Positions 8,701-19,111 are shown, counted from the first letter of the stretch. The stretch is DNA of 26,667 nucleotides from Ectocarpus siliculosus (GCA_000310025.1 FN649728.1:378274-404940), one strand, 5' to 3'. Notes: generated from the letters alone by a model not told the origin. Numbers and translations: made by a program.

Positions 8701-11700
8701 ACCTGTAGGTGGTACTAGGTTTCTAGAGAGACACAATAGGAATACTCACGTATTTTCTGCGCAAATGATCTTCACGCTGAACGAATGTTTGAGGATGGAT
8801 GTTGTTTGATCGGACATGTGAGAGTAAAAAAGGATCCATACCATACCCAGCTGCGTTTTACCTGCAAATGGGCATGTTCATACTTACTTCTGTTTTTGCG
8901 CGGAACATGAAACAAATACGTTTGTTGTTTTTGCGAAATTTGTGTTGTCTTTGTAGGATTTGTAGACGGATGGATGGATGGATGTACTGGAAGCACAACG
9001 AAGGCGAATTTCTACGAATTGATCCGTGTTTTCGAAAGTGAACGTAATGACGAGTGTCACAGATAGGTTTGGTTCGATGGATTGTTTAATGCTTCGGTTG
9101 TGCGGGGGATATTAGTACTTTGCGGGTGTCGTTGCGGTGAAGTACTGAGAAAGGATGGACCAGAAGAAGAGCGTTTTTCAGAGAAGGAATGAAGGCGATG
9201 AGACAAGACGTTGTGAGTTCAGGAAAATTTGCATCATCGAGTTCTTGGTTATTTGTGTGTCATGGAGGAGTAGGACCTACATTTTGGGTCGTAGATGGAA
9301 TTATATTGACTTGCCGTGTCATTACGATGCATACGAGCAGGGGGGCTGTTAGATATACTCGTAGCATAGTAAATGTGGTTGAATATGGGGCATGGATCTA
9401 CGGAGATTGCAGTTGGTAGATTGCGGAGGAACAGGGAGTTTCTGCTTGGTTTCTTCGGAGATTCGATGAGTGATCTGAATTGCGTGACGGATAGGTGTGG
9501 TGACGCTCTCTTCGGTTCTTCGCTTTCTTGTGTTCTCTGCTGTTCCCTCTTCCCTCTAATACAAGACTTTCCCATCTCGGCCCTCACTGGCTGAGTAGCC
9601 TTTCTCCACAAACCTACAAGCTTCGGCCTACCCGGTTTATCCAACAAGCTCGACGATCGGTGTCTTACTTTTTTCAAATTTCAAATTTCCTGTTTCGCCG
9701 CAACAGCCGGCGCCGAGATGGGTAGGCTCCCTCACGCCTGCGTCTCTACTGCTGTACAGCAGAGGACCCGATGCTCTTGCTTGAATGGGGGGATTACAAC
9801 AGGAATTGTGTCTCTTACCACCCGACTGCTGTTCCTGTACAGCAGTATAACGAGCGGGCAGCTCTGGAGGTATGTACAGCAGTGGTTGCCGTAGCACAGG
9901 AAGGTGTGGCGAAAACGTAACATCCAAATTTCTATTCCACGGTGCGCCCAAGTGTGCCTGCTATTCTACTCACCACATTTGCATCCGTCCGGGTAGGTTT
10001 GTTCGGAGAGGTGTTAGGTATCTCTTCCGAAAAATACTCCGACCCCATGGGCTCTTCACCGACAACTTCGCATATATTTCGTGCTTGTTAACACTATTTC
10101 TATGTCGCGGCAACTATCAAGCACAAGACCTGGCGAGTGGCTGGCCTGACCGACACAGTGTTGAAGACAGGTGGGCATTAGTCGTCGAGGACTTGAACAA
10201 GGAGCCGTATGTGAGAGTGTTCGGCAGCAAGACCGTCAAGCATTTGAAGTCGCGCTTCGACTCGCATATTCGCGCTCAAACGAAGAAAAACGAGGAGGCG
10301 GCAAAAGCATCCGGAGCAGGGAACACCTCCGCCGACGACCTCGAGGGAGACGAAGCCGAGCTGGTGAGAAGCTAATCGGGTAGATAATGGAGATTTGTTT
10401 GCCTGCTGTGATATACCTATATTCTTCATATCAGTGTTTAGTTGACAACCATCATTCGGGGTAGCCCGCTGCCTGTATGTGACGAGTTCGTTCAGCTCTA
10501 TGCGTTCGCGAAAAACATGCAAGAAGTCAAGCAAAGTCTGTATGCAAACGCGGGAATGTCCAAGTGGAGCAACGGGAGACGTGACATTTGCTGCTGGTCT
10601 TGCCGCGCTTCCACCGTTTTGTGTCGGGTCATGCTGCTCCTTTTTCGAAGGAGAAGCTGGTGCAATCCGCGGTAGACTCCAGGGCCGGGGAGAGGGCAGA
10701 CAGTCGACAGGAAAAGGCGAGGAAGGCGGGTCAGAACTTGCTTGGGCTATCAGCCATTGACATGGGCAACAGCCGGTGCGGACCGGGAGCAGCGGCGACG
10801 ACCTTCGGAGAAGCTCACGCCAGCGAGGAGCGCCGGATGAGTGGTGTCATTGACAACAGGCGACGCATGCCTGGGTTCACGCCGTCTGGTAGTGGGAGCG
10901 GCCGATCGAGCCCCGCTAACATCGGCGGTGTGGCCGGCTTCGGTAGTGGTAGTGGTAACTCTAGCGGTAGCGGTAGCGGCCGATCCAGCCCAGCTACCGC
11001 GGGTGGGGTCACACTTACCCCCCCGCTTGGGAGCACCCTTGCCGCCCTGCTACGCGCACCGACGATTGAGAGACTTGCGTCGAAAGTTGGCGTTACGCGT
11101 GAGCAGGCAGACCTTTTCCTCAACGTCGGATTTAGGCCTGACCAAATCCCACATGATGTCGCAACGAGGATGATGGAGGATGTGATTGCGGACTACTTCA
11201 TGGGACTAAGGGATGGGAAGTCGGTGGATGCATATGTGAGAGATATCGTTGCAGCTGACGAAGACGCCGACGGCATGGACCCCGTAGATACGTCAAAAGC
11301 TCCTGGACTAGACAGGTTCGGAAATCTCACGCACGCACTTTTTGCCCACTACAATCAAGACTATGCCTCGTCTACCGTCCTTCCTTATGCCGAGAGGTAC
11401 CGCCTTGGGTGGCTGGTTCTGGAAGGGCCGTCGGACGAGATCTTTGATGGGCTGACGAGGACTCTGGCGTCTCGACTGGTATTCGATGGCAGCGACACGC
11501 CGTTGGACTTCGCCGGCGGCGGCGGCGGTGCTGACGACGACGGCGATTCCGGCGACGACGATGCACCTCCCGATAAGCAAGCCAAACGTAAGGGCAAGAG
11601 CGGTAGGAAAATCCGCACCAACACCAGCAAGAAGGAGGAGACGGACATGAACAGGTGAGCGTACTGATTTTATACTATTTGGGTTGCTTCACAAAACGTG

Positions 11701-12263
11701 TCGAGACGATTGTTGGTTCCAGGTTTGTGTGTCATGGAGTGCGTTCCATGCGTGGTGTCTCTTGCAAGTGAAGGTATACCCAACCTCACCTGTATCAGTA
11801 GGCAAGGCGTACCCAACCTCATTGTAGTTAGTTCTTGCTTGCCTACTATTCCCCATGTTCGGTAGTATTGTCAATATCGTCTGCACGAGCATGCATTCAA
11901 AAGGTGGCTTGTTGTCTTTCTTGTTGTGTCCAAAATCTAGGATGATTGAGCGCTCGATCCACAATGCCGAGCAAAGAGGTTCGGAGGGCGACCAGGGAAG
12001 ACGCTGCGGCGATCAGGAGCGAGAAGAAGGCGGAGGACCGATACCAGCGGGAGCGCGATGAAAGGCAGCTGGATCGCAAGCACGAGAGAGATATGCGTGC
12101 TGATGAGCGACGGGAGGAACGGGAGGACAGGGATAAGCGGGAGGCGGCTGAGGCCGCTAGGCGTGCCGAGGAAAAGGCGCACAAGGAAAGGGACCAGACC
12201 TTCGAGTTGGAAATGATGCGATTGAAGGTGCAGCTGGCCGTGGCAGAGAGTAAGAAACCGTAG
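5755..12263 (+). CDS. SANT/Myb-like DNA-binding protein with C-terminal coiled coil, five exons
   Basis: Phase-consistent exons: 5755-6064, 10122-10363, 10442 to about 10539, about 10683 to 11654, and 11951 (or 11972) to 12263, giving about 644 residues. Residues 84-87 are a KKKK basic patch. A SANT/Myb-like domain spans about 90-155: tryptophans at 92, 95, 111 and 121, then VVEDLNKEPYVRVFGSKTVK and HLKSRFDSHIRAQ. The two halves are separated by intron 1 (MKH/AQDLASGW). The middle is Gly/Ser-rich with GSGSGRSSPA twice, then a helical region (LLRAPTIERLASKVGVTREQ), an acidic tract and a basic GKSGRK. The last exon is a highly charged coiled coil ending in ELEMMRLKVQLAVAESKK. This layout resembles SANT proteins near Harbinger-type or lineage-expanded families; a nuclear DNA-binding role is inferred. 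The exon 3/4 junction is uncertain: 10525/10651 also keeps frame (650 residues). Intron 1 holds a complete LTR retrotransposon and would be about 950 bases without it. Confidence 0.7.
6545..6844 (+). repeat. 5' LTR
   Basis: This 300-base LTR runs from TGTTAGATATACTCG to CGGTTTATCCAACA. It matches the 3' LTR except at three positions, where this copy has C and the other T: GATCCGATG/GATTCGATG, TTCCTCG/TTCTTCG and TGGCCGAG/TGGCTGAG. Confidence 0.92.
6876..6893 (+). promoter_or_regulatory. Possible primer binding site of the LTR element
   Basis: TGGGTAGCACCGATGGGC resembles the initiator-Met primer site (TGGTAGCAGAGGATGG) with an insertion and substitutions. It starts 32 bases after the LTR end, whereas primer sites normally lie within a few bases. 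The call is therefore weak. Confidence 0.25.
7135..7376. repeat. ~55-bp imperfect tandem repeat inside LTR element
   Basis: About four diverged units share GCGGTACTGCCGTCAAACACC followed by CAAC; examples lie near 7176, 7231, 7288 and 7343. The unit includes a CGCxGTGCGG-type dyad. It occupies the position where gag would be expected in a coding element. Confidence 0.6.
8393..8530. repeat. ~38-bp tandem repeat inside LTR element
   Basis: Three to four units of the form TTCGAGTGTTGATTGTTTTG followed by GTATTGAATTGGAGGATT run head to tail, increasingly diverged to the right. A (GGAT)n microsatellite lies further on, near 8967-8983. Confidence 0.7.
9335..9346 (+). promoter_or_regulatory. Polypurine tract of the LTR element
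   Basis: GAGCAGGGGGGC ends directly at the TGTT of the 3' LTR. It is the expected site and composition for plus-strand priming, and it gives the element's orientation. Confidence 0.65.
9347..9646 (+). repeat. 3' LTR
   Basis: This is the 300-base partner of the 5' LTR, with three T-for-C differences. It is followed by the AGCTC target duplication at 9647-9651. Confidence 0.92.
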
Positions 12264-12654
12264 AACATTTTCTTGGTACCACGCTCAAGAAAACAATTGT
12301 CCCTACCTATGGTTTCTGAGCCAGGGAACAGAACAAAATAGTAGTTGTCATACGTGGTATGCATAATATAGCGTATAGCACGGCAACGCGATACCACTCG
12401 CGAGTGGACTGACCGTCTGAAGCGTGGAGCTCACCAAAACTCGTGTGTCCGCCGAGGTCCGTTCCGTTGAGAGAGAGGCGGTGAGGACCTACAGCAGTGG
12501 CATCACAAGTGACAACGTCACTCCCGTCTCAAAATTCGCATCGCAAATCGCAAAACGTACAAATACCCCCTCCGCTTGAGGTGATGTGGACCTCCAAGAG
12601 GGCTCACTGTTGTTGGAATGCGGACATTATTTGTACCTCCCCCCTGGTCCGCCC
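12264..12654. other. 3' flank of SANT gene, no gene seen
   Basis: The sequence follows the stop codon of the coiled-coil exon and probably includes the 3' UTR and terminator. No clear polyadenylation signal can be assigned. One CTACAGCAGT motif occurs at about 12490. Confidence 0.4.
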
Positions 12655-12849
12655 CCCCGATGTTTGCCATCGGGGTTGGGTTTTCGTCGCTTGGCAACGA
12701 CGTTGTAAAACAAGCCGCCCCCCCCGGTGTTTGCCATCGGGGTTGGGTTTTCGTCGCTTGGCAACGACGTTGTAAAACAAGCCCCCCACTCGGTGTTTGC
12801 CATCGGGATTGGGTTTTCGTCGCTTGGCAACGACGTTGTAAAAGAAGCC
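12655..12849. repeat. 66-bp tandem repeat, three units, each with two dyads
   Basis: Units begin with TGTTTGCCATCGGG at 12661, 12728 and 12794. Each shares a 56-base core ending GACGTTGTAAAACAAGCC. Within each unit CGTCG-CTTGGCAA-CGACG forms a hairpin; unit 1, with the preceding CCGA, also forms CCGATG-TTTG-CCATCGG. Spacers between cores are C-rich. Units 1 and 2 are nearly identical and unit 3 has a few changes. Minus-strand open frames across it only repeat a KRRKPNPDGKH-type peptide, so coding is not supported. Confidence 0.88.
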
Positions 12850-12871
12850 AATTCACTTCGTGAACTCGGCA

Positions 12872-12930
12872 ACCAGGTTACCGTTTTTTTTTTTTTTACC
12901 TCGGTTTTTTTTTTTTGGCGGTAACCATAA
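12872..12930. repeat. Inverted repeat enclosing two poly-T tracts
   Basis: GGTTACCG (about 12876-12883) and CGGTAACC (about 12918-12925) flank two T-runs of about 14 and 12 bases separated by ACCTCGG. A second small dyad, TTCAC-TTC-GTGAA, lies just upstream at 12851-12864. The whole follows directly after the 66-bp tandem array. Confidence 0.65.
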
Positions 12931-13814
12931 TGGTGGTCGAGTAGATCATGTTGTGCGGGGTCGAGAAACCTCACTCCGCGCAACGGGGGATGATCGCACC
13001 ACGTTGTGTTAAAATGGTCAAGCTTCCTCGAGGCAGTTACACAGTGCTTACAACTGTCTCTGGAAGTGAAAGCACCAGAAAATAAATTAAGTCATACGTA
13101 GCTGTCATCCGTACGCAAGGAAGTAAGCACAAGATGCCGAACACCCTTAGCAGGATGCAGCTCACCCTTCATGCGACTCGCCAAATACCTCACGGCGCTT
13201 CGCGCTTGGTGATGTGGGAGCCTGGTCCGGTGAGAACCCGGCGTGCTCCGTCCCGGCTTTGTAGGGATGCGAGGTCAATGGTCAAACGACTACGGCCATG
13301 CACGACTATGGAGTACACCCCCCCCCCCCCCCCCCTGGTCCCCTGTCCGCTGACCTGTTGGTAGTGCTCCATTGCCCTCAGCGGTGAGGCACGGACTGAG
13401 TAGTGTATGTGTACTTAGAGTAGGTGAATGTTCCTGGATGGGAGAACGCACCCCTGCACTCTACAACTCTATGATACAACAACAAAGAGCAGTTCCGTGA
13501 CTGTTGTACTGCTCCATGAAGAAATGCGAAAAAATGCAGTCTGGGTCCTTCTACGCATATTCTGCCAACCCGTGAGCCCGCGAGTACGACTATAACACCA
13601 GATCACCGAAAAAGGGCACTCCCGTGGAGCTCGTTTGATTGACTGATTGATTTAAGGAATAATAAATACACACACAGAAAGACTACCCATTCGATTTGAT
13701 ATTTCCCGGTTGGTCTGTACCCCTTCACGGGACACACACATACATATGAGGGGAGGTGTGGTGTGCTTACGCTGTGTTTAGTGTTGTGTTAGTTACTACT
13801 CAATATTACAATTT

Positions 13815-13880
13815 CGCCATGCTGGGGACGTCGTTCGAGACTGCGCCTGACGCCTCATGGACAGGCAGCTATATCATCTC
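13815..13880 (+). repeat. Diverged inverted repeat, left member
   Basis: GGGACGTCGTTCGAGACTGC through CTCATGGACAGGCAGC matches the reverse complement of about 15835-15905 at roughly 80 percent by eye. Both read as a similar peptide (GTSFETAPDASWTGS here, RTSLEAAPGASWTSS in the other). It is probably an old dispersed element with unknown family. Confidence 0.5.
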
Positions 13881-15829
13881 GGGAGGAGATCAACATGATG
13901 AGCCTGCCGTGACAACAGGTCCACTCTGGATCCCCTCTGAGCTCTTGATTTACCGGGCTAAGAGGCGAGGAGTCATGTCTGGAATCTCATTATGCGTATC
14001 GCCGCGCCGCTGCTTATTAAAACATGGTAATCATACGCACCGAGTTGCCAGTCAGTTGATCACAACTCTATCGATATGAGTGAGGACGGTCGGCCAAGAT
14101 GGGCAGTGGAGCTGGCACGGGGCTGCTGGACAACATGGACAAACAAAGGTCCGAAAACAATTTTTAACATCGGGGCGGTAGCTCCAATCGGAGAGATGTA
14201 CGGCAATGCTGTAGTCTGGCGTAAAGTAGGGCATACTGAGGACACCGCACACTAACCTTTCCGGCCGGCAAGTGTTGTAGTGGCTCGAGGAATCCGGCAA
14301 GAGGGAGAAGGCAGGCAGCCCGTACGTGTGTCAATTCACTTGTGGTCCTGCTGCCGTGTGATCGCGCAACCGCTATCAACCGTCAATACCACACGACCAC
14401 CGCCGCATCACAAACCACCCAACCACCAAACCCAAGTCTTGCCGCGGAAAACACAACGTCTGCGCAGGTCGGTCCCCATCACAAGGCAAGAGGTTATTAT
14501 TCTTTATCGTTGATGAGAAGAACAGCGGCAAACTGCTGTACGTTCGACGCATGTATCATTCAACGGCACGTAAAATAAAATAGTACGTAGTACACTGAGC
14601 CGATGCTCCCCAAATCCCCGGCTGTACCGGACGATTCAAGTTGAAAGGCTGGCAGTTCATGCGGGGTTGACGAGACCATTTAATATGAAATGGAATCTGA
14701 CGAAGGCTCGGATTTTTTGGAAATTTCAAATTTGAAAAATATTAGATAGATGCAGTTTGTTTAACCATGGGAGCCTCGAAAGAAATACGTATAGAGATGC
14801 GATGTGGATAAAACATATGGAAAATACGAGGTGATCTTCATCCTGCTGTTAATCACCAGCGTCGCGCATACAAGCGGGTGCGTGATCAGCCCAACCAAGC
14901 TGTCCGTTTCGCGCGTCGAGCGTCGGAACTCAGCCGCTCCGTCTGCAACTTCGCGACTCTTCCATTTCACGATCGATGCGGACCGGTCTTTTTTTACTCT
15001 CCAGCGCCCTCTCTCTCTCTTCTTCGCAACGTTTTCGCCCAGTTCTCGGCCACCACGCCGTCCGTTGGCCGTGTGTTTTATGATTAGGTTTAGGTTGAGG
15101 GTTGGGGTTGATAGAGAACAAATAGACCTCGCCACTGGGCCCGGAACCCACGGTAGACCGTGTATCGAGTAGGGAGACTTGCACGTCTTGCACGCGTGTG
15201 CGGAAGAAGTTTCTCAGAACATTGGGACCACAGCCCTCTCAGGTGCTGACCCAAGTACGGGCTGCCGGATTGCCCCGGACCACTAATACAACACCCGCCG
15301 ACCGCCAGAGGTTAGTGTCCTGTTTGTCCTCAGTATGTGTTCTACTTGTATTTGTAGTCTAGGCTCATATTTGTTTTTGGGCCATTTATTCGATTTACTT
15401 GCCATGAGCCCTATTCCAGCTCCTCTACTCTGCTGACGTCCTATTGTAACTCTTACTGGGTGAAACGTGATAAATACTCGCGGGAATCTCTGCGTATGGA
15501 TATGTATGCATAGCATATATATGAGACTTACCAACAACGATAATTTCATTACTTCTAACTGATCACGACGAGTAAAATGCGTTGGCTAGCGCAAAGAGTA
15601 CTTCTTCGCGTTCCAGACGTCTCCTCGTCTCCTCGTCTTTCAGCCCACAACCAACCCATTTACCCTTCAGAGCTCAAAAAAGGTTGTTATGTGTCACCGT
15701 CTACAACTGCTGTACGTGGTGGATGTACTACAGCAGTACTACGGTAAATAAAGCAGGTATATGTGAATACGTACAGCAGAGTGTACAGAGTACAGTGGAA
15801 TGTACATCATATGTAGGTCATCGGCCCCC

Positions 15830-15905
15830 GAGTGTATGGACACAGCTGCTTGTCCATGAGGCACCGGGCGCAGCCTCTAACGACGTCCGCAGCAGTGGTG
15901 GGTGG
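15830..15905 (-). repeat. Diverged inverted repeat, right member
   Basis: This is the minus-strand partner of the copy at 13815-13880. Weak similarity extends on both sides, suggesting a longer ancestral unit. Confidence 0.5.
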
Positions 15906-17165
15906 ACATGCATATTTTGGAGTTCAATACAACACAAACGTCGCCGTTGTCCACCGCCCCGCACAATCAATCGATTGGTGGAATCATGCCTTACCGTGCC
16001 GGCGCCGTGATGTTGCAATCATTACTTGCATCCTGCTACAGCAGTGTGTATCACTGGAAAGTAAAATATGTAAGCCCACCAAAGCCCACCTGCATCGAGC
16101 AATTAGAAGATTGACCAGGCGATGCCCCACAGCTCAGCGAAATGGCGCACTCACTGTACCAACAGGTCAGCGGACACCGGGAAGGCACCTTTCCTCATGG
16201 AGCTCGATATTTGAGATATTAAATCTTAGGGCTGTTCCCCCTCGTGAGGAATGCATATGCGTACATACATGTACGTGTGGTGTCGGTCCTCGCTCGAACG
16301 GACTTCCGCGGAGTGCTGGGTTGCTCCGCGCTACAGACGGTCAGATCCATTGGTCTCTGAGACGAAGGCGTCCACGTTTGTAAATAGTCGCTCTCTCTCT
16401 CTGTGTCTGTGTTATCATTGCTGTACTGTAGTATCGACCGCGCTAACCGGCTGACCAATGAAAATACGTCAGTCTCAAAGTGCGATTGAAAACACGAAAC
16501 CCTTCTAAATGCCTGAACTGGGACCCCGTGAGGGGGCGGGGAGGCTAAGGTATTATTCTCCGGATTAAAGACAGAAACGGTAGTACCAGAGGAAGACTAC
16601 ACTTGTCTACCAAATCTGCTACCTTACACTCGAGTTCGATTTGGAGTGCTTTCACCATCATCCTCCCTGCTTTCATCACCATCACTCTCATCGCCATTTG
16701 CGCAGCTGTTTTTCGGCAATTCTTCTCTAGCCCTGCGTCGTTTGTTGTGGGGAAGGTCACCTGGCTCGAAGCTTTTGTTCTCTTGCACTCCATGCTTCCC
16801 TCCTCCGTTGTTGTTTTGGTCGTTCCCTTGTCCTCCTGTTCCTTTTCCTCCTCCTTCGTCGCTGCCAAATTAATTCCCCTCATTGCCACCATCATCATCT
16901 CTGTATGCACTACACTGCTGTACTGAAATCCCAACCTTTTTGGGCGTCGTGGAAATTGGTCGATCAGTAGTCCATGACCCTTGAAAGCATATTATATCCT
17001 TTGATTCCCTCCAAACCATCACCCGACCCATGGCTCTCTCAAAAACAAAACAAAAATTATCGAGTTCGTACCGACAGAAAACGAGCCAGCTCGAAGTTAA
17101 TCCGTCTCCGAATCCTCTTAATGTGATAAACCTTATATACTATTATTAGGCGAAGCAATGCTATT

Positions 17166-17531
17166 TCATTGTAAATTTCTCCGGCAAAATGGTTCGTAGG
17201 CCACGTGGTGAGCGATAACTATGATTAATCGATTTGTGCCTTGGCCAACACCACCACACGTTGAAAAAGCAGCAGTAAGGACGGTAGATCTAGACGGGTT
17301 GAAAGTTCCCGCAAAGTGATTTGCCATACTTACAGTTAGATCTTCGAGGGCGGATCCTGGTGTTTGGATCGACTTGTCGATGCTTCGACTCGCACATGGG
17401 TTGACGATGGTGACATCTACGAGGACAGACTTGATGCAGAGTTCCTCTTCTTTATCTCCTGCGTGTAATCCTGGGGGGATCACCAAATCCATCTTGTAGA
17501 GCCCCTTTCCCCTACCGGTGCCTGTGGTCAA
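17166..17531 (-). pseudogene. Retroelement C-terminal domain (DVTIVNP block)
   Basis: This is the longest intact frame of the decayed retrotransposon, 121 codons on the minus strand. It contains KMDLVIPPGLHAGDKEEELC, then VLVDVTIVNPC, then FAGTFNPSRSTVLTAAFSTC. In related elements this block follows a Cys/His segment and encodes a nuclease-like fold; that assignment is recalled, not tested. Surrounding frames on the same strand continue the similarity in other phases. Confidence 0.6.
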
Positions 17532-18279
17532 TGGGGAAGAATCTTAACGACGATTGGCATGTGGCACTCGCGTCGTGTCTTGAGGATTAATCGAACCATC
17601 CTGCTATGGAGGAAGGTTGAGGCGCCGGTCTTCGTGCAGACGAGCGAATGGGCTCGGCTCAAACGTTCCTTTCATGGTGACGATGCACCCGCACCCCATA
17701 GTCTGCCTGTGTCGCAATCAGTTGGATCGTGACTTCCCAGTACACGGCCGATTGACTCCCGGCATAGGTCAGGCAGCATTCGTTCATTCGCTAAAAGCCC
17801 TTGCGTTGTCAGCCAGGACAAAATACCTTTTCCTTTTGCCTCCTCGAAACGTCTTCTTTCCGGACGTTTCCTTGGATGCTATCCTGTGCCAGTCTGTCTC
17901 CACCATACGCACAGCTGAATAAGGTTTCGACAGGACGGCTTGAGCTCCAAAGACTTGGTAGTGTTGGCCAAGTTCGTTTCGGCCGCATGTAGACGGTGGT
18001 TGACGTTCCACGTCAGGATTGCCACCTTAATTGTTTTTCGCTGCCTTCCCTGCTTGCAACAGGTAGACGCCTTTACACGTGGGAATCACATCATCACATG
18101 TGGCCAGTTTAGCCCATGATTGAACAACAGCCTTTTCAAGCTTGTCTTTGGCGATGATCTCCTCTGGCTTCGTGAGAGAGTCAATCAGAGCCGATCCTGT
18201 TGGTAGCTGGGCAAGTCGGGGCAGACAATGCTCAATGGTGTATCCTGTCGAATGCTTGTGAACACCAGTGCTTGACATG

Positions 18280-18486
18280 CTACAAAGGCTGGTTCCCTAA
18301 TGAGGACATTGCTCGTGATCCCGAGTCCCCCTTCACGTATGGGCAGGTGTACCTCTGCCCGAGCTGTCCCTTGAGGAAATCCGCCTCACTCCTCGTCGGG
18401 TCTGCGCATACTTCTCCTTCAGTCGGTATTCCCACATTGTCGACCATCGTGCCGAGGACGATCGTACTCGTTGCCCACATCATCAT
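18280..18486 (-). pseudogene. Reverse-transcriptase thumb/GGLGI remnant
   Basis: The minus frame encodes ATSTIVLGTMVDNVGIP and SEADFLKGQLGQ. The overlapping minus frame over about 18273-18365 encodes AEVHLPIREGGLGITSNVL followed by IREPAFVAC. The two are continuous only with a frameshift, as expected for a decayed reverse transcriptase C-terminal region. Confidence 0.55.
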
Positions 18487-18796
18487 GTTGTCATGTTAAT
18501 CGTTCTCAGGAGCTCTGTGTGTGTCGGTCCACTGCTGTCATGAATGGTACCACGTATCGCGTCGCCGTGCTCTACAGTAGACATCACTATTTTGCTCGCG
18601 ATTGCGTGTCAGTTATCCACGCATCCATGCATGGTGTGTCTGTGTGAGTCGAGAGCCTCTCCTCCCACTCCCTACAGCCGTCCTTCCCACTCCACCCTCT
18701 CTACCAAGAGACGAATATCTTCGAGGGACACCATCCAGCCCCCACGAAAAACTCGAGGGCTTTCATTATGTGTGTGTGTGACCTTGTATTCGTATC

Positions 18797-19111
18797 GACT
18801 GACCACTGAACGTCAGTTTCAGTGCGGCTGAACATAAAAATGCTCTACAGGCCATGATCCACGACCCCCCGAGGAGGTGTCACGGGGGAGGCTAAGCCAC
18901 TCTCCGGATTAACGATGTGAATGGTGGAAACAATAGAAAATTGCACGTGTTTACCATGGCTGCTACTTTGCACTCGTGCTCCTTTCGGACCCCGTCGCAT
19001 GCTGTCGGCTGTTTCGATACTTTCGAAAGGAGTAAAAGTCATGATATTTTGAGTTCGGGGTGCAAGCTGCCACCTGGGCGGGTATATGCGTATCAGAATA
19101 CAACGGTCCAT
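18797..19111 (-). pseudogene. Second copy of the retroelement C-terminal tail
   Basis: Minus-strand sequence aligns with 16447-16627. The shared peptide ends ECKVAAMVNTCNFLLFPPF and SLIRRVA-stop, against ECKVADLVDKCSLPLVLPF and SLIRRIIP-stop in the first copy. Several nucleotide differences are at synonymous sites (TGC/TGT, AAA/AAG, TCG/TCT) and the TAG stop is conserved within one or two codons. That indicates divergence while coding. The 3' flank with AGCCTCCCC is shared too. Confidence 0.6.

Larger units (their letters stand above)
6545..9646 (+). mobile_element. Complete non-autonomous LTR retrotransposon (LARD/TRIM-like)
   Basis: Two 300-base direct repeats at 6545-6844 and 9347-9646 start TGTTAGATA and end ATCCAACA, the canonical TG...CA LTR ends. 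The 5-bp target duplication AGCTC flanks it exactly (6540-6544 and 9647-9651). A polypurine tract (GAGCAGGGGGGC, 9335-9346) abuts the 3' LTR, fixing the plus orientation. The internal 2.5 kb has no gag, protease, integrase or reverse transcriptase that I can recognise; it carries ~55-bp and ~38-bp tandem repeats instead. It must have been mobilised in trans. The LTRs differ at three sites only, so the insertion is young. LTR ends of this form are common in Copia elements, but the superfamily cannot be proven without coding sequence. Confidence 0.92.
12931..16440. other. Gene-poor, repeat-rich stretch
   Basis: I recognise no gene here. A C-run of 18 lies at 13318-13335. A short plus frame at 14077-14256 (starting MSEDGRPRWAVELARG) has an ATG but no known domain. 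A plus frame at 14804-15172 contains a hydrophobic stretch (VIFILLLITSVA) but begins at GTG, not ATG. A diverged inverted repeat pair lies near 13815-13880 and 15830-15905. TACAGCAGTA-type motifs cluster at 15704-15790 and 16036. Confidence 0.45.
16447..18490 (-). mobile_element. Decayed, 5'-truncated non-LTR retrotransposon 3' part
   Basis: Reading the minus strand from 18490 downward, the order matches the region after the reverse-transcriptase palm in LINE-like elements. It begins with a thumb-like segment (IVLGTMVDNVGIP, ADFLKGQLGQ). One frame away follows GGLGITSNVLIREPAFVACQ, the conserved GGLGI block. After a degraded middle part comes KGLYKMDLVIPPG, SVLVDVTIVNPC and LTAAFSTCGGVG (17166-17531), the typical DxTVxNP-type C-terminal block. 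Further down, a basic tail ends ECKVADLVDKCSLPLVLPF and SLIRR (16545-16934). Frameshifts and stops occur throughout, and no YxDD catalytic box is present between 18490 and 18800, so it is a dead 5'-truncated copy. Family placement is from memory of brown algal repeats. Confidence 0.65.

Noticed and set aside
12655-12849. CRISPR-like array
   Set aside because: The units are contiguous 66-bp tandem copies with C-rich linkers rather than short repeats with unique spacers, and the genome context is eukaryotic.
14804-15172. Signal-peptide protein beginning VIFILLL
   Set aside because: The frame begins at GTG with no upstream ATG in frame, and the rest is Ser/Arg-rich without a domain.
16603-16926. 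Plus-strand hydrophobic protein
   Set aside because: It is the antisense of the retroelement tail, whose minus-strand reading is supported by codon-level conservation with the second copy.
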